Source of the DNA: Euryodendron excelsum
Lineage: Eukaryota > Streptophyta > Magnoliopsida > Ericales > Pentaphylacaceae
Assembly (NCBI GenBank): GCA_033060915.1
Contig: CM065392.1
Coordinates: 8,397,501-8,461,500, forward strand
Length of the DNA: 64,000 nt
Reading direction: 5' to 3'
The position numbers were made by a program, and so were the translations under genes. Shown here in pieces: positions 11,901 to 24,566 of the stretch (positions are counted from its first letter, which is position 1; every line of letters starts with the position of its first letter). Below the pieces are notes generated by a model. That model saw only the letters and a program-made list of their open reading frames with translations. It was not told the DNA's origin and ran no database searches.

Positions 11901-13850
11901 CATGGTTTAAGATGGAGAATATTTAGGGATATGAGATTATGAGAAAAATATTAGAAAACTATTATGACATTCTTTGTATTTTTATTTAAGGGGTTTACTG
12001 CCTAATAAAGTTAGAGAATTCACCTTTTATGTATCTAAAATGGGATTTTTACCCCAAAAAAATTGAAATATACCTAGAGTTTATCAATCTAGTATCAAAA
12101 TATAGAAAATTACCAATATAATCTACTAGTCCACTTTTTGCTTTTTGTGGACAAAATTACCCACGTGAACTACAAAATACTATTTTCATTAGATTAATTA
12201 CAACATCAGACGTAGATTGTATAAAGTGATATCAACCCACACCTACAGGGTTGGAGAAGCCATGCTATCAACCCAACATATCACTGGGTGATGGCCTTGT
12301 GCTTCCTCTAATGTACAACTGAAGGAAGGCTCTGGCAAACGTTTGCTTATTCAATTAGACCAAGGCATTAGTTAACTATATATATTTTGGCTGATGAGGG
12401 ACCCTGTGTATGTGGTGGGCAAATAGCCAATGCACATACCCATTTGCGAGACATATTCGCATCAGGTAAGCCCAAACACAACATCAAGAAGAGTCAAACT
12501 ACAACATTCGAGTTTAAGCCTCGCCCCAGACTGTGGGATTACCTGAAGGTTAAGTAGAACACAATTGCAATTCTGGAGGGAGTTAATTCTATTACTCCGA
12601 AGGAATCAAATTACCCTACACAACAGACTAAAAAAGGAAGTGAGAGGTTAAGTTCTGAGAAATGGGGCATTGGACTGATTGGTCCTCACCCACTTGTAAA
12701 CAAATAAGGATAACAGTATCATGTACATGTTACTAACAGTTATTTTTGTGGTTAGTTTTATTCAATAAAGTTTCCGGGTTTGGATGGCACAAAAGTTCAT
12801 AGGCAAGCAAGACAATCATTTTTGTTTTCTCATTCTTAACTGTGTCCATTGGTAGAGTGGCCAATTGGATTTTTGCAATTTTTGGCTAGACACTGAAGGC
12901 CTTCATGAAAAGGAGACTTCTGTTTATGCACGAAAAGAAACATAATCCAAGATAAAGGAGAACATTCTCCTCAGTGAAATTCCACTTGGAAGAAACTTGT
13001 TGAACATAAACAGAAGGACCATAAGAGAGATAAGATACTCAAGTTTAGCAGCAAATGATGGTTTAAAACTGTCATCTTGTCTATTAAAACCCGCAAAGTC
13101 GGTTAATATACTATTTTGGTAACTTTTAAAATTTAGATACTATACTAGTAAAATGTACATATTTCAATATTTTCTTAGTAAAAATCCCACCTAAAAATTC
13201 AAAAAAATTAAAAAATTAAAAATAAAAATAAAAATAAAAAAACACTAGAATGGGGGTTTTGGGGCTCAAAAAATCCACTACACTATAATATCGATTTTCT
13301 TCCTCCGCAACCCCTTTGCATCTTCATCTAGGCTCCTAAGAACATCGTAAGGAGCACCATCAGAACAAAATACCAAATCAAATTCAGAGTCTGCAGCCCT
13401 ATTAGATTGCCGCCAAACAAAAGTGAGTGAGATTCACTCCTACTAAGTACTATGTCAACACTATATAGGACCTTGTCCAAACATCAAAGCAACAAATATA
13501 TTTTCAGAAACGATAACCAAACAATGCCTTGCAAATGTTTGGCTTTGGCAAACAAGACTGAAGCTCATAGATTATGACAAAATCGCACCTGGGTTTTCTT
13601 TATCGAGTACAGTGGACATGACCTTCATAGAATTCACGTCTTGTTTAGGCCCCCAATCGGTCCACGCGTCCTCACCGAAGTGCAGGTCAGCGAACATAGC
13701 GATCTTGAACGGTGCACCCCGCGGTACCTGGAGGTATTTTTCCGGCGTTGTTCGTAGATCGACGGTCCATCCGACAGTCAGGATTAAGCGGAAGAGGAGA
13801 AAGAGAAAAGTGAGGGACGGGACCGTCAAGCATGTGACAGACCTCGCCAT
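4053..13850 (-). CDS. PAP16: PAP16-type purple acid phosphatase / metallophosphoesterase, reading frame broken in exon 2
   Basis: Five exons: 13850-13589, 6695-6478, 5491-5215, 4880-4712 and 4265-4053 (stop). All introns are GT-AG and the phases match. Exon 1 codes a signal peptide (hydrophobic, residues about 10-27) and the first metal motif, FADLHFGED. Exon 2 has [13 protein letters not shown], exon 3 [13 protein letters not shown], exon 4 CVGSINKE and exon 5 [12 protein letters not shown], the GHxH motif. This order and length (about 381 residues if in frame) fit plant 'probable inactive purple acid phosphatase 16', a secreted or vacuolar calcineurin-like phosphoesterase. Oddity: after DFVIYLG in exon 2 the frame jumps, and VTANN with all that follows lies in another frame. 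The family sequence there (LGD-V-V-TANN) implies about 7 missing bases, including the Asp of the GD motif. Exon 2 is 218 bp; 225 would keep phase. The allele may be a pseudogene, or the deletion may be a sequence error. Confidence 0.85.
4923..4971. repeat. 28-bp tandem repeat in PAP16 intron 3
   Basis: ATATACAGAAACCAAAAATC occurs at 4923 and again at 4951, inside the intron between exons 4 and 3. Confidence 0.85.
5918..5953. repeat. Poly-G tract, 36 bases
   Basis: An uninterrupted run of 36 G on the plus strand (poly-C in the PAP16 transcript sense), inside PAP16 intron 2. It can form a G-quadruplex and is prone to length error in sequencing. Confidence 0.95.
6696..13588. other. PAP16 intron 1, 6.9 kb, repeat-rich, no gene inside
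   Basis: The other PAP16 introns here are 0.4-1.0 kb; this one is 6.9 kb. It is AT-rich. The segment at about 9310-9400 ends in a GGGTTTGAAACCC palindrome. The segment 12221-12480 is unusually GC-balanced for this intron, but I cannot assign it. 13198-13240 is a simple AAAAT repeat. Open frames inside (7389-7670, 8069-8278, 11109-11315) show no family resemblance. Insertion of transposons is the likely cause of its length, though I could not mark clean element ends. Confidence 0.6.
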
Positions 13851-14030
13851 TGTCCAACAATGGCAGACAACAGAGAACTGGTGGCTTGCTGTTTTAACTG
13901 ATTATGATTTGTGGGAGGCCGTTTGAGGACGCAATGGTGACGTTGAAATGACAGAACTGCCCTTTGACGCTGATACGATTTCATTAGTTACTCCCTAGTT
14001 TCACTGTATACTTAGAATAAAAAAAAAAAA

Positions 14031-14548
14031 TTTAGTGTTCAGGTAATACCGAACTCAATTGTATCAATTGTAATCATTATTAAATAGTGATACGCGATTG
14101 GTAAATATATTAATAATTTGAATTAATATAGTAGTAAAGAGATTTTTTTAAAAAAATATCATTTGATAAAATTTGATAAAATATTTTTTTAAAAATCTCT
14201 TCACTACTTCACAAACTTAAGTTGCTGATGTATTCACAAGTTATATGGTATAATTCAATAAGAATTGTCACTGAATACTTGATACTACCTCCATCAGCAT
14301 GTGAAAAAAAATTTAGTGGTCATGTAGTACTTGAATACTCAGTGGGAATCCATATTAAATAATGACATGTGATATATGAATATATCAACAATCTGAGTCA
14401 GTACATGACAAAAGTTGATAGGTTATTTTCTTAAAAATTTCTCAACTACTACACAAACTCAAGTTGTTGATGTATTCACATGTCATGTGTTATCATATTA
14501 TAGGAATTACCACTGAGTATTTAGTACTACCTAATCACTACACTATTT
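14031..14548. mobile_element. Two tandem foldback MITE copies
   Basis: Copy 1 (about 14031-14290) and copy 2 (about 14313-14548) each form an imperfect palindrome. Each begins with a TTTAGTG-type end followed by a diverged GTAGTAC/GTAATAC phrase and closes with its complement (ACTACCT). Inside, ACAAACTTAAGTTG / ACAAACTCAAGTTG followed by 'TGATGTATTCACA' repeats in both. The size, AT content and hairpin form fit a MITE. The family is not identified and no clean target duplication was found. It starts about 180 bp upstream of the PAP16 start codon. Confidence 0.6.
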
Positions 14549-17500
14549 TTTCAACTAGTGCAATGTACGAGAGTAATGCTTCTCCAAATTCACAATAGAA
14601 ATGTTATAAATAATTAATAAAAAAATCTACAATAATCAAGAATGCTATCCGAAATTAACAATTCTAATTTGTTTTATGATAATAAAATGCTATGAAAAAA
14701 TAAAAGAACTTGATCACTATAGACTTTTACATAGGTATCATTTTTAATATTTTACTTGAAATAAAAATTTAAAACATAAATATTATTATTGCAAATTATT
14801 AAATAGTTTGTATGTAACAGTAATAACATAGAATAACAGCCCATAAGTCCACAAGGCTTTAATTTTTATTTTTATTCTGTAAGGGGAATACAACAAAAAT
14901 AGATACCGGATTAATTGAATTGGAACTGTCAGACTAAATTAACTGCATCACCCTTTATCACGTCAAGGGACTCCAATCATTATGCCCGTCCCATATGCAG
15001 CATTCATATTTCGGCAAAAAAGACTAACAGGGTGAATTACGTCGTAATTCAATATATTTTGACAACATCCAATATATTTCGACAAAGGTAACATTAACTG
15101 ACAGATGTAATCAAAGGCACATTTCTAGAAAAGTAACAGCTATAGTGCACCAGTAATCAAACGAATTTTAACACCAATATATATATATATATATATATAC
15201 CGGAATCATACAAATTGCAGTAAAAGTTTTCAACAATCAACATTTGAAAACAATTACATATATACATACACAAAAATTTGTATATATGTATATAGAGACA
15301 AATACCTAGTGAGTGAGACGGACAGGATGATCAGATATGAGTGAAATTTAAAGCTTCAAGAGAGAAAACCTTTAATATTTCTATTGTTTTGCGATGCTGC
15401 AATATAGAGTATAAAGAGTTTATATCAATTTGTATATATTTACATAAAATATATAAATAAAAAAAAAAGTTTTGGTCATTTGAAGTTTACTTGAAAAAGA
15501 AATTTTTTTTAGTAAAAAAGACACTGCGTTGACCTTCTCCATATAGATGGTGTATATAATTTTAAACCTCTATCCGGTTAAGTGATCTTAAGGAGTTGAA
15601 TTTTAATAAACTTTATTTTATGGATAAAACAATGAAGTAGTTTAATAAAACTCAAAAATATTTTATTTTTTAATAAAGCCATTTATTTGCTTTTTATTTT
15701 AGAATAGAGTTTGGAAAAAAATGTGAGCCCCTTTTCCATGAGACCGGGCACCCCTTTAATTTGGGTCATTTGATAGGTGGACTATGAAATTGTGGTGAAT
15801 TTGTTCACGTTGTAACTATCCAATAATTGGATTCAAGTATTAACAAAAATAGATATCTATACTTTCTATTTTTAGAATAGGCCTTGTGTAAAGTTCTAAT
15901 TTATGCACTAAGGGGATTTAATAGATATCTATACATATAATCCCAAATAGATATCTATAATTATTTTTTTAAATAAAACTTATGTAGCTGATAGGAAACT
16001 TAATAGAATTAGTAATAAGCATCTTTATTACCCATGTGACGTAGTATCTTAAAAGTATCATAGTATTTAAAGTGTTACATAAAATAAATGCAAAATATAC
16101 GGCAAACATAACTTATATATATGTGTGTGTGTGTGATTTCACTTTTTCCCTTAAGCTTTTGCAAATAAGGGGTAGAGGATTGGAGATGGCATCTCATGAG
16201 GTCTACAAATTCACCGTTTGGCAAAAAAAGTGGTATGATCAAAGATGTAATCTCGCAAAATGTGAGATGTATAACATCATGAAAATGGTGGTATTACACA
16301 TCCCATTACTTGGAGAAGATATAAAAAGACTCTTTTGTCTACCCCTCTATAATTATATATTTAGTTTATACTAATATATCATATTATATATATTACATTA
16401 TAATATCACTTTTATATTAACACGAGGTACTTTATAATTTGTTTATCCTAATCCTTATCTCATCTTAACACAACATAATATGATTAATCTTCCATCACAT
16501 CATACTATTACTTATTCCTATCATCTTCTTCTTTATTCCACAACATTATTTATCCTCCATGATCTTGTCCCGCAGGCAAGGATGCCCTTACACACTCTAG
16601 CCCAGTTCATACCTTTTTTTTTAATATTTTTTTTAACTGGAGGAGTACAACTAGATAGGCCTATGACCACTTACTACTTTGAGCTCGTGTAGAGCCACTA
16701 TCTACACAAACCATAAAAACTTTATACATCATATAAATAATGGTTGATATGAGAAGTGATTGGACTTGAAACTTCATATTTAAGGGGTGTTTGAATTGCA
16801 GTTCACAAATCCATATGTCAAAAGCTTAATCTAGTTCTAAGAAAACTACTTTTTTAAATGGTTTTTTAAAGTTTAAGCCAGTTTTAAAAGTTACTTTTTT
16901 AAGCGAAGAATCAAACACAATTTAAAAAAGTCATAAACTTGAAAAAAAAGCCGAAAATACCCCTTAGTATGAGAACCAATATACCACTAGGTGATCCCAT
17001 ATAATTTTTTTGAGCTATATAGCACCACAATGTATAAGGAATGTGAAGCATTCCTTTAAAATTAGTGATTATTGAATAATATTAAATTAAGATAATTATC
17101 AAACAACTCAATGATAATTTGACCCCAGTTAATAAGAACTTCATCATTTGCAGCATCCATCCCATGAGGTCTACAAACAACTCAAATGATGGACTGGCGG
17201 GTTCGAATCGTCACTGAATGAGTGGGTTCATAGTGCCTCAATTAGCGAGCGCACAAGACACGCTGACAAGGGCCACTGGGATGGATGCTGATGAGGTTAA
17301 ATTGACCCTCACCATGGCATTGCTTACCTGCAAGAGGCCTTGCAGACTGCTTTGGGAACAGACTTGGGTATTCTCTTGGACTTCGCTTGGCACTTCAACC
17401 AAACCTTGTTGCACACTCTTAAGCTAACCAAATGCACTCTGAAAGACAACTATGTACATGAATGCAAGGTGTTGGGAAGGGCAACCCTTGACATCATTTT

Positions 17501-18280
17501 CCATACTAATAAAAGAATTTTTGACATTCCATTAAAAGAAGAAAAAAAAATGTTCTTGGGGCACTTTTGTCATCACTCGTTATTAACGCAAGTATGAAAC
17601 ATCCCCTACGGTAGAAAGACTTGACCGTAGTACCATAGGAGCATGTTTTACAAGCCATCTCATTCTATGTGTCTCAACCATAAAAATGATTATAGTTGAG
17701 GATTAGTTAGTCCAGTAATAGTTACATTTCGCAAGTCATGAGTTCAACTAGCTCGTCACTTTTAAATGATTTTTCACAATATAAGTTAGTTTTAAAAGTG
17801 ATTTTTTTAAGCAAGGAGTCAAACACAATTTTAAAAGTGATTTTTTTAAATAAGGAGTCAAACACAATTTTAAGAAGTCATAAACTGTTAAAAAAGTTAA
17901 TTTTGTATTTCTTTTTAAGTACAGTAGCATTTTAGAATTAATTAAATTACTTAAGCTTGAGTCTATTCTAGTTCTTTTGAGATTAGCTCCACATTCAAGT
18001 AAAATTTAAAAACATTTTGAATATTTAAACTTTTTAGACAACCAACTATTAGACTCCATGCATCTCTTATGTTAGGTTATATTCTAGTTGGCGAGTTTCG
18101 TAGACTATAATTCTTTATTTGTAATTCTTAATTAGATGCTTGAGATATGTCAGGTGAGGTTTTGATTGGTTTTGATTGTAAAAGTTGTCCGAGTCAAGTG
18201 TGTATTCCAGTAGAGTGTTCAAATTTGTGCTGGGAAAAACTTGAATGCTTCAATCTAGATGTTTTCCTCAAGAACAGTTC
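14549..18280. other. Intergenic, AT-rich, no gene; small repeats
   Basis: Contains an (AT)n run at about 15179-15200 and a short (TG)n at 16120-16134. A dispersed AT-rich repeat with CAAACACAATTT and AGTCATAAACT occurs at 16865-16945 and twice in tandem at 17796-17890. Segment 17218-17597 has better than average coding look but no recognised family. A GGTTCGAATC box at 17190 does not fold into a tRNA. Confidence 0.5.
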
Positions 18281-18580
18281 ACGGCTTTTCTCTAGCTAGT
18301 GCCAAAATCAAGAAGAGAAACGTTGAGCGGCGTTGTTCATGGCTTTTCTCTGGTTAGGGCCCCTATCAAGAAAAGAGAAATATCAAGCGGCGCTGTTCAT
18401 GGCTCTTTTCTAGCTAGAGCGCCATTTGAGAACAAAGGAAACAGTGTTCATGGCCCTTCATGGCTTTTCTCTAGCTAGAGCGTCAATCGAGAATAAAACA
18501 AACAGTGGTCTTCGCTCTTTATGGCTCTTCTCTTGCTAGAGCACCAATAGAGAAAAAGGATATCCAGTGGCCTCCGCTCT
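18281..18580. repeat. Minisatellite, five units of about 60 bp
   Basis: Units start at about 18281, 18339, 18399, 18460 and 18521, each with a variant of ATGGCTTTTCTCTAGCTAGA followed by a CAATxGAGAA phrase and a CAGTG/GCGG phrase. Periods are 58-61 bp with clear divergence between units. It is more GC-rich than its surroundings. It may be internal to a decayed transposon that I cannot bound. Confidence 0.85.
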
Positions 18581-19790
18581 TCCCCACTAAAGCCACGACT
18601 GGGATTTTCTATTTTTTTATGTTTCTATCTTGGATGCGAATTGGAATTTCATATATATATGAGGTGTCCTTTAGGGTTTGAGACAGCTCTTATTATTCAT
18701 ACACACATCTAAGGTGATTTCTAGAGCTCCATAACCCTCTCTCTCGTTAGCAAGACAAGAATTTCAAATTTTCAACAAATTATGGTCTTAGTTGAGCATC
18801 AAAATGGGATATTAAAGGTGTGGTGGTTGTCATGGATCAATACAAGAGAACAGTAAATTGTGAGTGTACGAGCAAGACCAATTCAACTTAAATTCGTAAG
18901 ATTTGAGTTAGTACAGTTATAAGTTCTTCTTGTAAACTGTTCGTCTATGCTTACAAATTAGACCGAGTGTCTAAATCTCATGATTTTTTTCACTTTGCGT
19001 TTTCACACAAAAACCATGGGTTTATTGTATGATTATTTTATTGTCCTTGCAAGCGATTTAAATTTGTGTGAGATTGATCAGATTATTTATCCTATTACTC
19101 AAGCACACCTTTAAGTGATCGTAAATTGAAGTAGTTTAAAAATTTTATTCTATAATTTTGGTTGTAAAAAATAAAAACAAAACGTGAAACTTTCTTTATT
19201 TTTCCTGAGAGAATAACATGATGAGATATTATCCTGAACATATCAAAGTTGTAGCAAATTACCACGTGGATGAACAAGTTTTTAATGGCAAGTAGCATTA
19301 ATTATTGTTATTAAAATTTTAATGTTATTATATGGGACTCATCAATTATATGGAGATAAAGACTAACATCTTAAAAACATGCTTGCTATCGATTTACTTA
19401 GTATTTTTTTCACTTGATTAACCTTTGTGAGCGATTAATCACAATAGGTGGCCTAGTAGTCGACTTGTCCTTATACAAAGTACGACATAAGTTTGACCCC
19501 AACTAACGTCTTCTTGTGAGCAGCCATCATTTATGTAAATGCATGAAGTTTATATGATTTATGTAAAAGATAATTTTGCACGAAATCAAAAAAGTAATCG
19601 GTTAAAGGTCTGAACACAGTATAACAAAATAAAACTCCTATACAAAATGACTTGATTTAATTATAACCCCTTTCACTTTTAAACAAAATATTAATACTAA
19701 TAATTTTTAATTATAAAAATATCATTACACGTGTCATTATGGTTATAAAGTTTTTAGAAGAACATCGTTTTCTAAATCATATATATATAT

Positions 19791-20370
19791 GAGTAATTAC
19801 ACTTTATTTTTTTATGGTTGAATGAAAATCAGATGACCTTCTTATGGTTCAAAAGTGAATACATAACTCTCTTATAGCTTAGATTTATCTACAAAATAGA
19901 TAAAAATCATTAGATTTAATGAAAATTTTGTCATAAAGATATTTTTGTCATTTTATCTCTTCAAAATAGAGCATAAAAAAATTATTTAGTGAAATGACAA
20001 AAATATTTAAAAGTGCTAGGGACAGCCACGGTTGTCCCTCACTAATCGGTTGGTGAGACTTGGTTGATGTGAGCACATCAGTCAGTGAATGAAGAACAGT
20101 CACAGTTGTCCCTAACACTTTTCAAAATATTTTCTATGAAAAACAACTCTTTATTATAACATAAATGGACAAAATTGTCTCTTTGATGTTTTATTTTGGA
20201 GAGATAAAATGACGAAAATACTCTTGTGATAGAATTTTCATTAAATTTAATTATTTTATCTATTTTGTAGATAAGTCTAAACTATATAGGGTTATATGTT
20301 TATTTTTAAACAATAAAAATGTCATTTAATTTTCACTCAAAGCACAAGAGAATAAAATAAAATTATTCTA
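19791..20370. mobile_element. About 580-bp foldback MITE
   Basis: An imperfect palindrome. The left arm has TTATCTACAAAATAGATAAA, TTTAATGAAAATT and GTCATTTTATCTC; the right arm has their complements in reverse order. The centre (about 20060-20090) holds a GC-richer loop. The ends (GAGTAATTACACTTTATT and its diverged complement) sit between AT-repeat stretches, so a TA target duplication cannot be told apart from the repeat. No coding capacity. Confidence 0.75.
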
Positions 20371-20615
20371 TATATATATATCATGCATAGGGTTATTATG
20401 GTCAATTCAACAGTAACCTCGCATAAAACTGTGTCACCAACTCAAACTGTATCAATTCAACAGTAACCTTATGGTTTTCACTTTTGAACAATGAGAAACT
20501 CATTTAATTTACGTTCAAATCACTATAGAATAAAGTGTAATTATTTAATGTATATATATCATGTGCAGGGTTATTACGGTTAATGCAACAGTAACCTCGT
20601 ACAAAACTGTCACTG
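20310..20615. repeat. Tandem duplication of the MITE right end and flank, about 170-bp period
   Basis: The end of the MITE plus flank (20310-20445) recurs at about 20480-20615. Both have an AGAATAAA phrase, a TATATATATC phrase, GGGTTATTA, CAACAGTAACCTCG and AAAACTGT. Copies are clearly diverged. Confidence 0.75.
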
Positions 20616-23600
20616 ACTTTACGTAAACAGAGAAACCACCAACTTAAGGAAACAAACTACGCAACTTGGGCACTCTTTCCCTCAAGCGCGTGTTCACCAA
20701 CTGCCGAAGTGTTTCCGTGCGTAAGAAATTGTAGTAGATTTACTATCACAACTTAAAATGAAAATGAAAAAAGAAAATGCAGCGAAAAGCTCCTTTGTCC
20801 AAAATGATGTAACAAGTAATATTTGAGTTGAATCATTTTGTAAATTTGTTTGAAATTTCTACATAAAATTTATATTTGAACATTTGATATTAATGAAATT
20901 ATTTCACGAACAATGGACTGTAAATGTATATCTAATTCTGCTTGTTTGCATAATTACCAAGAAATTTAATTGGACGGAAAAAACGTGTTGTTGTAGAACT
21001 GAGCTTCAGTATTTTAAAATTTTAGAGAAATATTTTAGATAAATTTTTTCATTTTTATGCATTGTTTTTTCTTTAGATTGAAATTTACTTTATAAAATTA
21101 TCCATAAAATATTGATGTAAGTTTTGACAAATTTTCTTAATTATTTAATTTAATTTTTACAAGCAAAAATTTCTAGATTATTATAGATTTCCGTTTCGAT
21201 TCTTAATGGTTCTTAGCTTCTCGTTTTTTCTATATTTTTTTAATTACATTTCCCAATTTCATTTCTTTTACGTTGTGTTTGGATAAGGGAAAGAAATAGA
21301 AAAAGGAAAGAAAAATGCTAAAGAAAGGAGGAATTTCAAATTTCATAATATTGTTTGGTTAAGTTAAGAAAATAAATAAGTGTTTATCAATAAATACTTA
21401 TATTGTTCTCTTTCTCAATACACATGAGACTTATCCATATTGTCTTCTCTCTTTGTGGTGAAAGGTCTTAAGTTTCTCTCTGTCTTTCTATATATATGCA
21501 TGTATCACACATTTATTAGAAATATCATGTTTAATTCCAGAATTTATTCAAGACTTGAGCAAAGAAAACAAATATATATCTAAATTTTGAAGATTAAAAT
21601 TTTACAGAAGATAAAGTCAATGTAAATTCTTGCAAAAGGAATTTGCAAGTTATTTGTTGAGGTAATTTGATCTCGAAACAATTGGATCAAGGACCTCACA
21701 AACAATCAGGATGCTTTTCTCAGTTGGTTAGGAATTTTATTTGATTACATCATTTGCATGTGTGGCCTTGAGAACTATTTATAGTCTCTAGAGAGGAGAA
21801 AACCAGCCATAAAGTCCTCTCTAAATGCAATGAATCCTTATGAAATATGAAAAATCATATTCAAAGTACAAGGCATATACATCGTTTGTTGCTCATATCC
21901 ACAATATGATGAACTTGATCAACCTTAATTTATAAGGCTAATTATTCATGAACCTACTAGTCATATTCCTTAATAAATAGTTTTCTTAACAATAAGTTCA
22001 TATTTTTATATATATTAAAGAATAATTTTAATAAAAATGGCAGGATACATTATGCATACTATCACCGTATTGTCACTGTACTAGCAATGAAGTAATAGGA
22101 CCACTAAGGCCGTCCTCAATATGCACCCAGTCTTATCAAGGAAGGACTTCCTAGACTATATGCATTGGCCAACGGAGGGGGACATACAAAGTTTGAAAAA
22201 TTATCTCTATACCCTATAAATTTTTAAATATTTAAAATACAATATAATGTATCGGTCTCTTCAAAATTTTTAAATTTTATTTTATTCTTGTAAATTTTTT
22301 AATATTTTAACATAATGTATTGGCCTCCGAAAACTTTTAAATTTTACTTCATCCTTGTAAATTTTTTAATATTTAAAATATTTTAAATACTTTAAATACT
22401 ACAATCCTTCAAAAATCAAAACTTTTTCCTTAACCCTCCTTCCACCCAAAAAAAAAAATTCTTAGGCCCCTCAACCGAAATTTTGGGTCCTGTCATTGAC
22501 TATAACCATCAAGAGACAAGTCCTTAAGTCTCCCATGGTTGACTTGCACCTTCTTTCATGGTCCGTCCAACGATGTACTTGTAATAACAAAGTACATCAT
22601 GATAAATCTGGTCAAGCCTAAGACAATAGTGAGCTCATTCATAACAATATACTACTATACATGTAGTAGATGTATAACGGTACCAATTTTTTTGCATGTC
22701 ATAGTAAGAACATTAACTATTATATTAAAAAAGTCAAATACTGTGTGCACAAGGTCAATGTTATTAAGGAAGGTTTAAATGTAATTTATTTATTAACTTA
22801 TAACTTATGTTTATAGGTTTTTTGAATAGTACTTGGGTGAATAACTTTAAAAAATTACTTATATCTAATCATGTTTTTATAAAAAAGTTATTTTTAAATA
22901 TGACTCTTTGAAAGTAGTCTATAATTTATAAGCTAGTGTGTCAAACACCCTCTAAAAATAATAATAGTACAAAAAGAAAATTTGATTTGAAATACATAAT
23001 TATAACACAAATATATACATTCATGATTGTCATCATAAGTGAATGAATTCGAGGAAGGCTCTGGGTGGATTGATTTCGGTTCCTGGAGTTTCAAACACAG
23101 AGCTTAAAGCTATGGTTTTTTAATTCCACAATGTCCATGAACCAATTTGCTTGGCAAGGCCACCTTTTCATTGACCCATTTTTTGTCAAATTCATTGACA
23201 AGTTCTTTATGTTTGATTACTATCAATGTTTCTTAATCAAATTAACTTTCACATTCATCACCAAATTGAAATTTCCAATCCAAGCTTTTTTCTTACTGTT
23301 TTTCTTCTTATTTTCTCTTACTCTTCACTTTTTTCCACAACCAAATAGATAAAATAATTTTATTTCCTTTTTTTTCTTAATAAATTAAGAATCCAAACAG
23401 TATAAGTGTTTTCTCGTTTTCGCTTCTTGTTATAATAAATATGGCTATATCAGCAATGTAATAACTATACCTTTACTAAAATTAAAAAAAATAATAATAT
23501 TATAATTAGAATCAAATGTATATTAAAGGAAAAGATATTCTAAACCACGGATTTAGATTCTCTCCATTCCATGATTTGGAATAGAGATCTTCATTCCATT

Positions 23601-24557
23601 AATTGAGGTGTTGATATGTCAACTAACATAAAAATGAAAGATTCAAATGAGTTAATTTAAAATTTATTTAAAAATAAATAATTTTATAGTTATATATATA
23701 AAAATAAATTTTAATACAAAACTACATAGTTTTAGTAAGACATGTGATAAGATTACATCTAAGCCATTAATTATAGAATGAAAATTTTCATTCCAATTCA
23801 TGAAATGAAGAGAATTTAAACCTCTAAATCACCCTTTAATATAAGTCAATTTTTAAAAAAGTAATTTTCATAACTTCTAAAAGGAAATTCTAGAGTGTTC
23901 CAATAGTTTCTTGTGATGTGACGGCACGCGCTTTATGAGAGTGGAATTGCAACGACTTCCATGTAAAGTCTTAAATTAATGAGAGAAGGAACTATGACTC
24001 AATTCGTAATTTAAGAGTTAATTACAAACTCACTCTTAAATTATAATTCAATAATTATTATATTTAAATTTTAAAATATAATAAATTAATTTTTTTAATT
24101 ATTAATTTATATCAATTAATTTTTTTTATTAATAATATATTAATAATCAATTAAAAGAGTAGATAAAAAATTATTACGTAACTTGTACATATTCACAAAA
24201 GTTTATTTATACCTTAATTATATTTTTTTTCTATAATAATTGACTAATTATTGATATATTTTTTTATTTTTTTCCTTATATTTATATGTTATTTTTAAAA
24301 ATATTTTAATTATTAAATAATTATTATAATAATAATAATAATTAATTTAAATATATAATTATATTTTTATAAAAATGTATAAATTAAATAACAAATTTTC
24401 AGTTATTTTTTTAACATATTATTAATATAAGATGTTAATTGAAATAAATTAATAGTTTAAAGGTCAATTATTTACGTTTTAAAATTTAAAAAAATATAGT
24501 GGTAATGAGTTTGTGTGGTTGTGATTAATTTTAAACTTTAATCTAAAAACTAGGGGA
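20616..24557. other. Intergenic, very AT-rich, transposon remnants, no gene
   Basis: 22126-22500 holds about three diverged copies of a unit with TTGTAAATTTTTTAATATTT and TGTATxGGxCTC, closed by a CTTAGGCCCCTCAACC phrase, and looks like a decayed non-autonomous element. 22790-22950 has short inverted ends (AACTTATAACTTA and ATAATTTATAAGC) typical of a small MITE. 24040-24420 is almost pure A/T. No coding frame is convincing. Its end should contain the promoter of the gene at 25081. Confidence 0.5.
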
Positions 24558-24566
24558 TATAAATAG
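24558..24566 (+). promoter_or_regulatory. TATA box of the gene at 25081
   Basis: TATAAATAG lies 515 bp upstream of the start codon and is followed by a GC- and CT-rich stretch from about 24580 that looks like a 5' leader. Transcription probably starts near 24590. A leader intron is possible but not demonstrated. Confidence 0.7.

Noticed and set aside
13612..13926. 104-residue plus-strand frame
   Set aside because: Antisense of PAP16 exon 1, which has the signal peptide and metal motif.
17180..17225. GGTTCGAATC box suggesting a tRNA or SINE
   Set aside because: The T-arm stem does not pair (GCGGG against CGTCA), no A box or acceptor stem fits, and no tRNA-like body is present.
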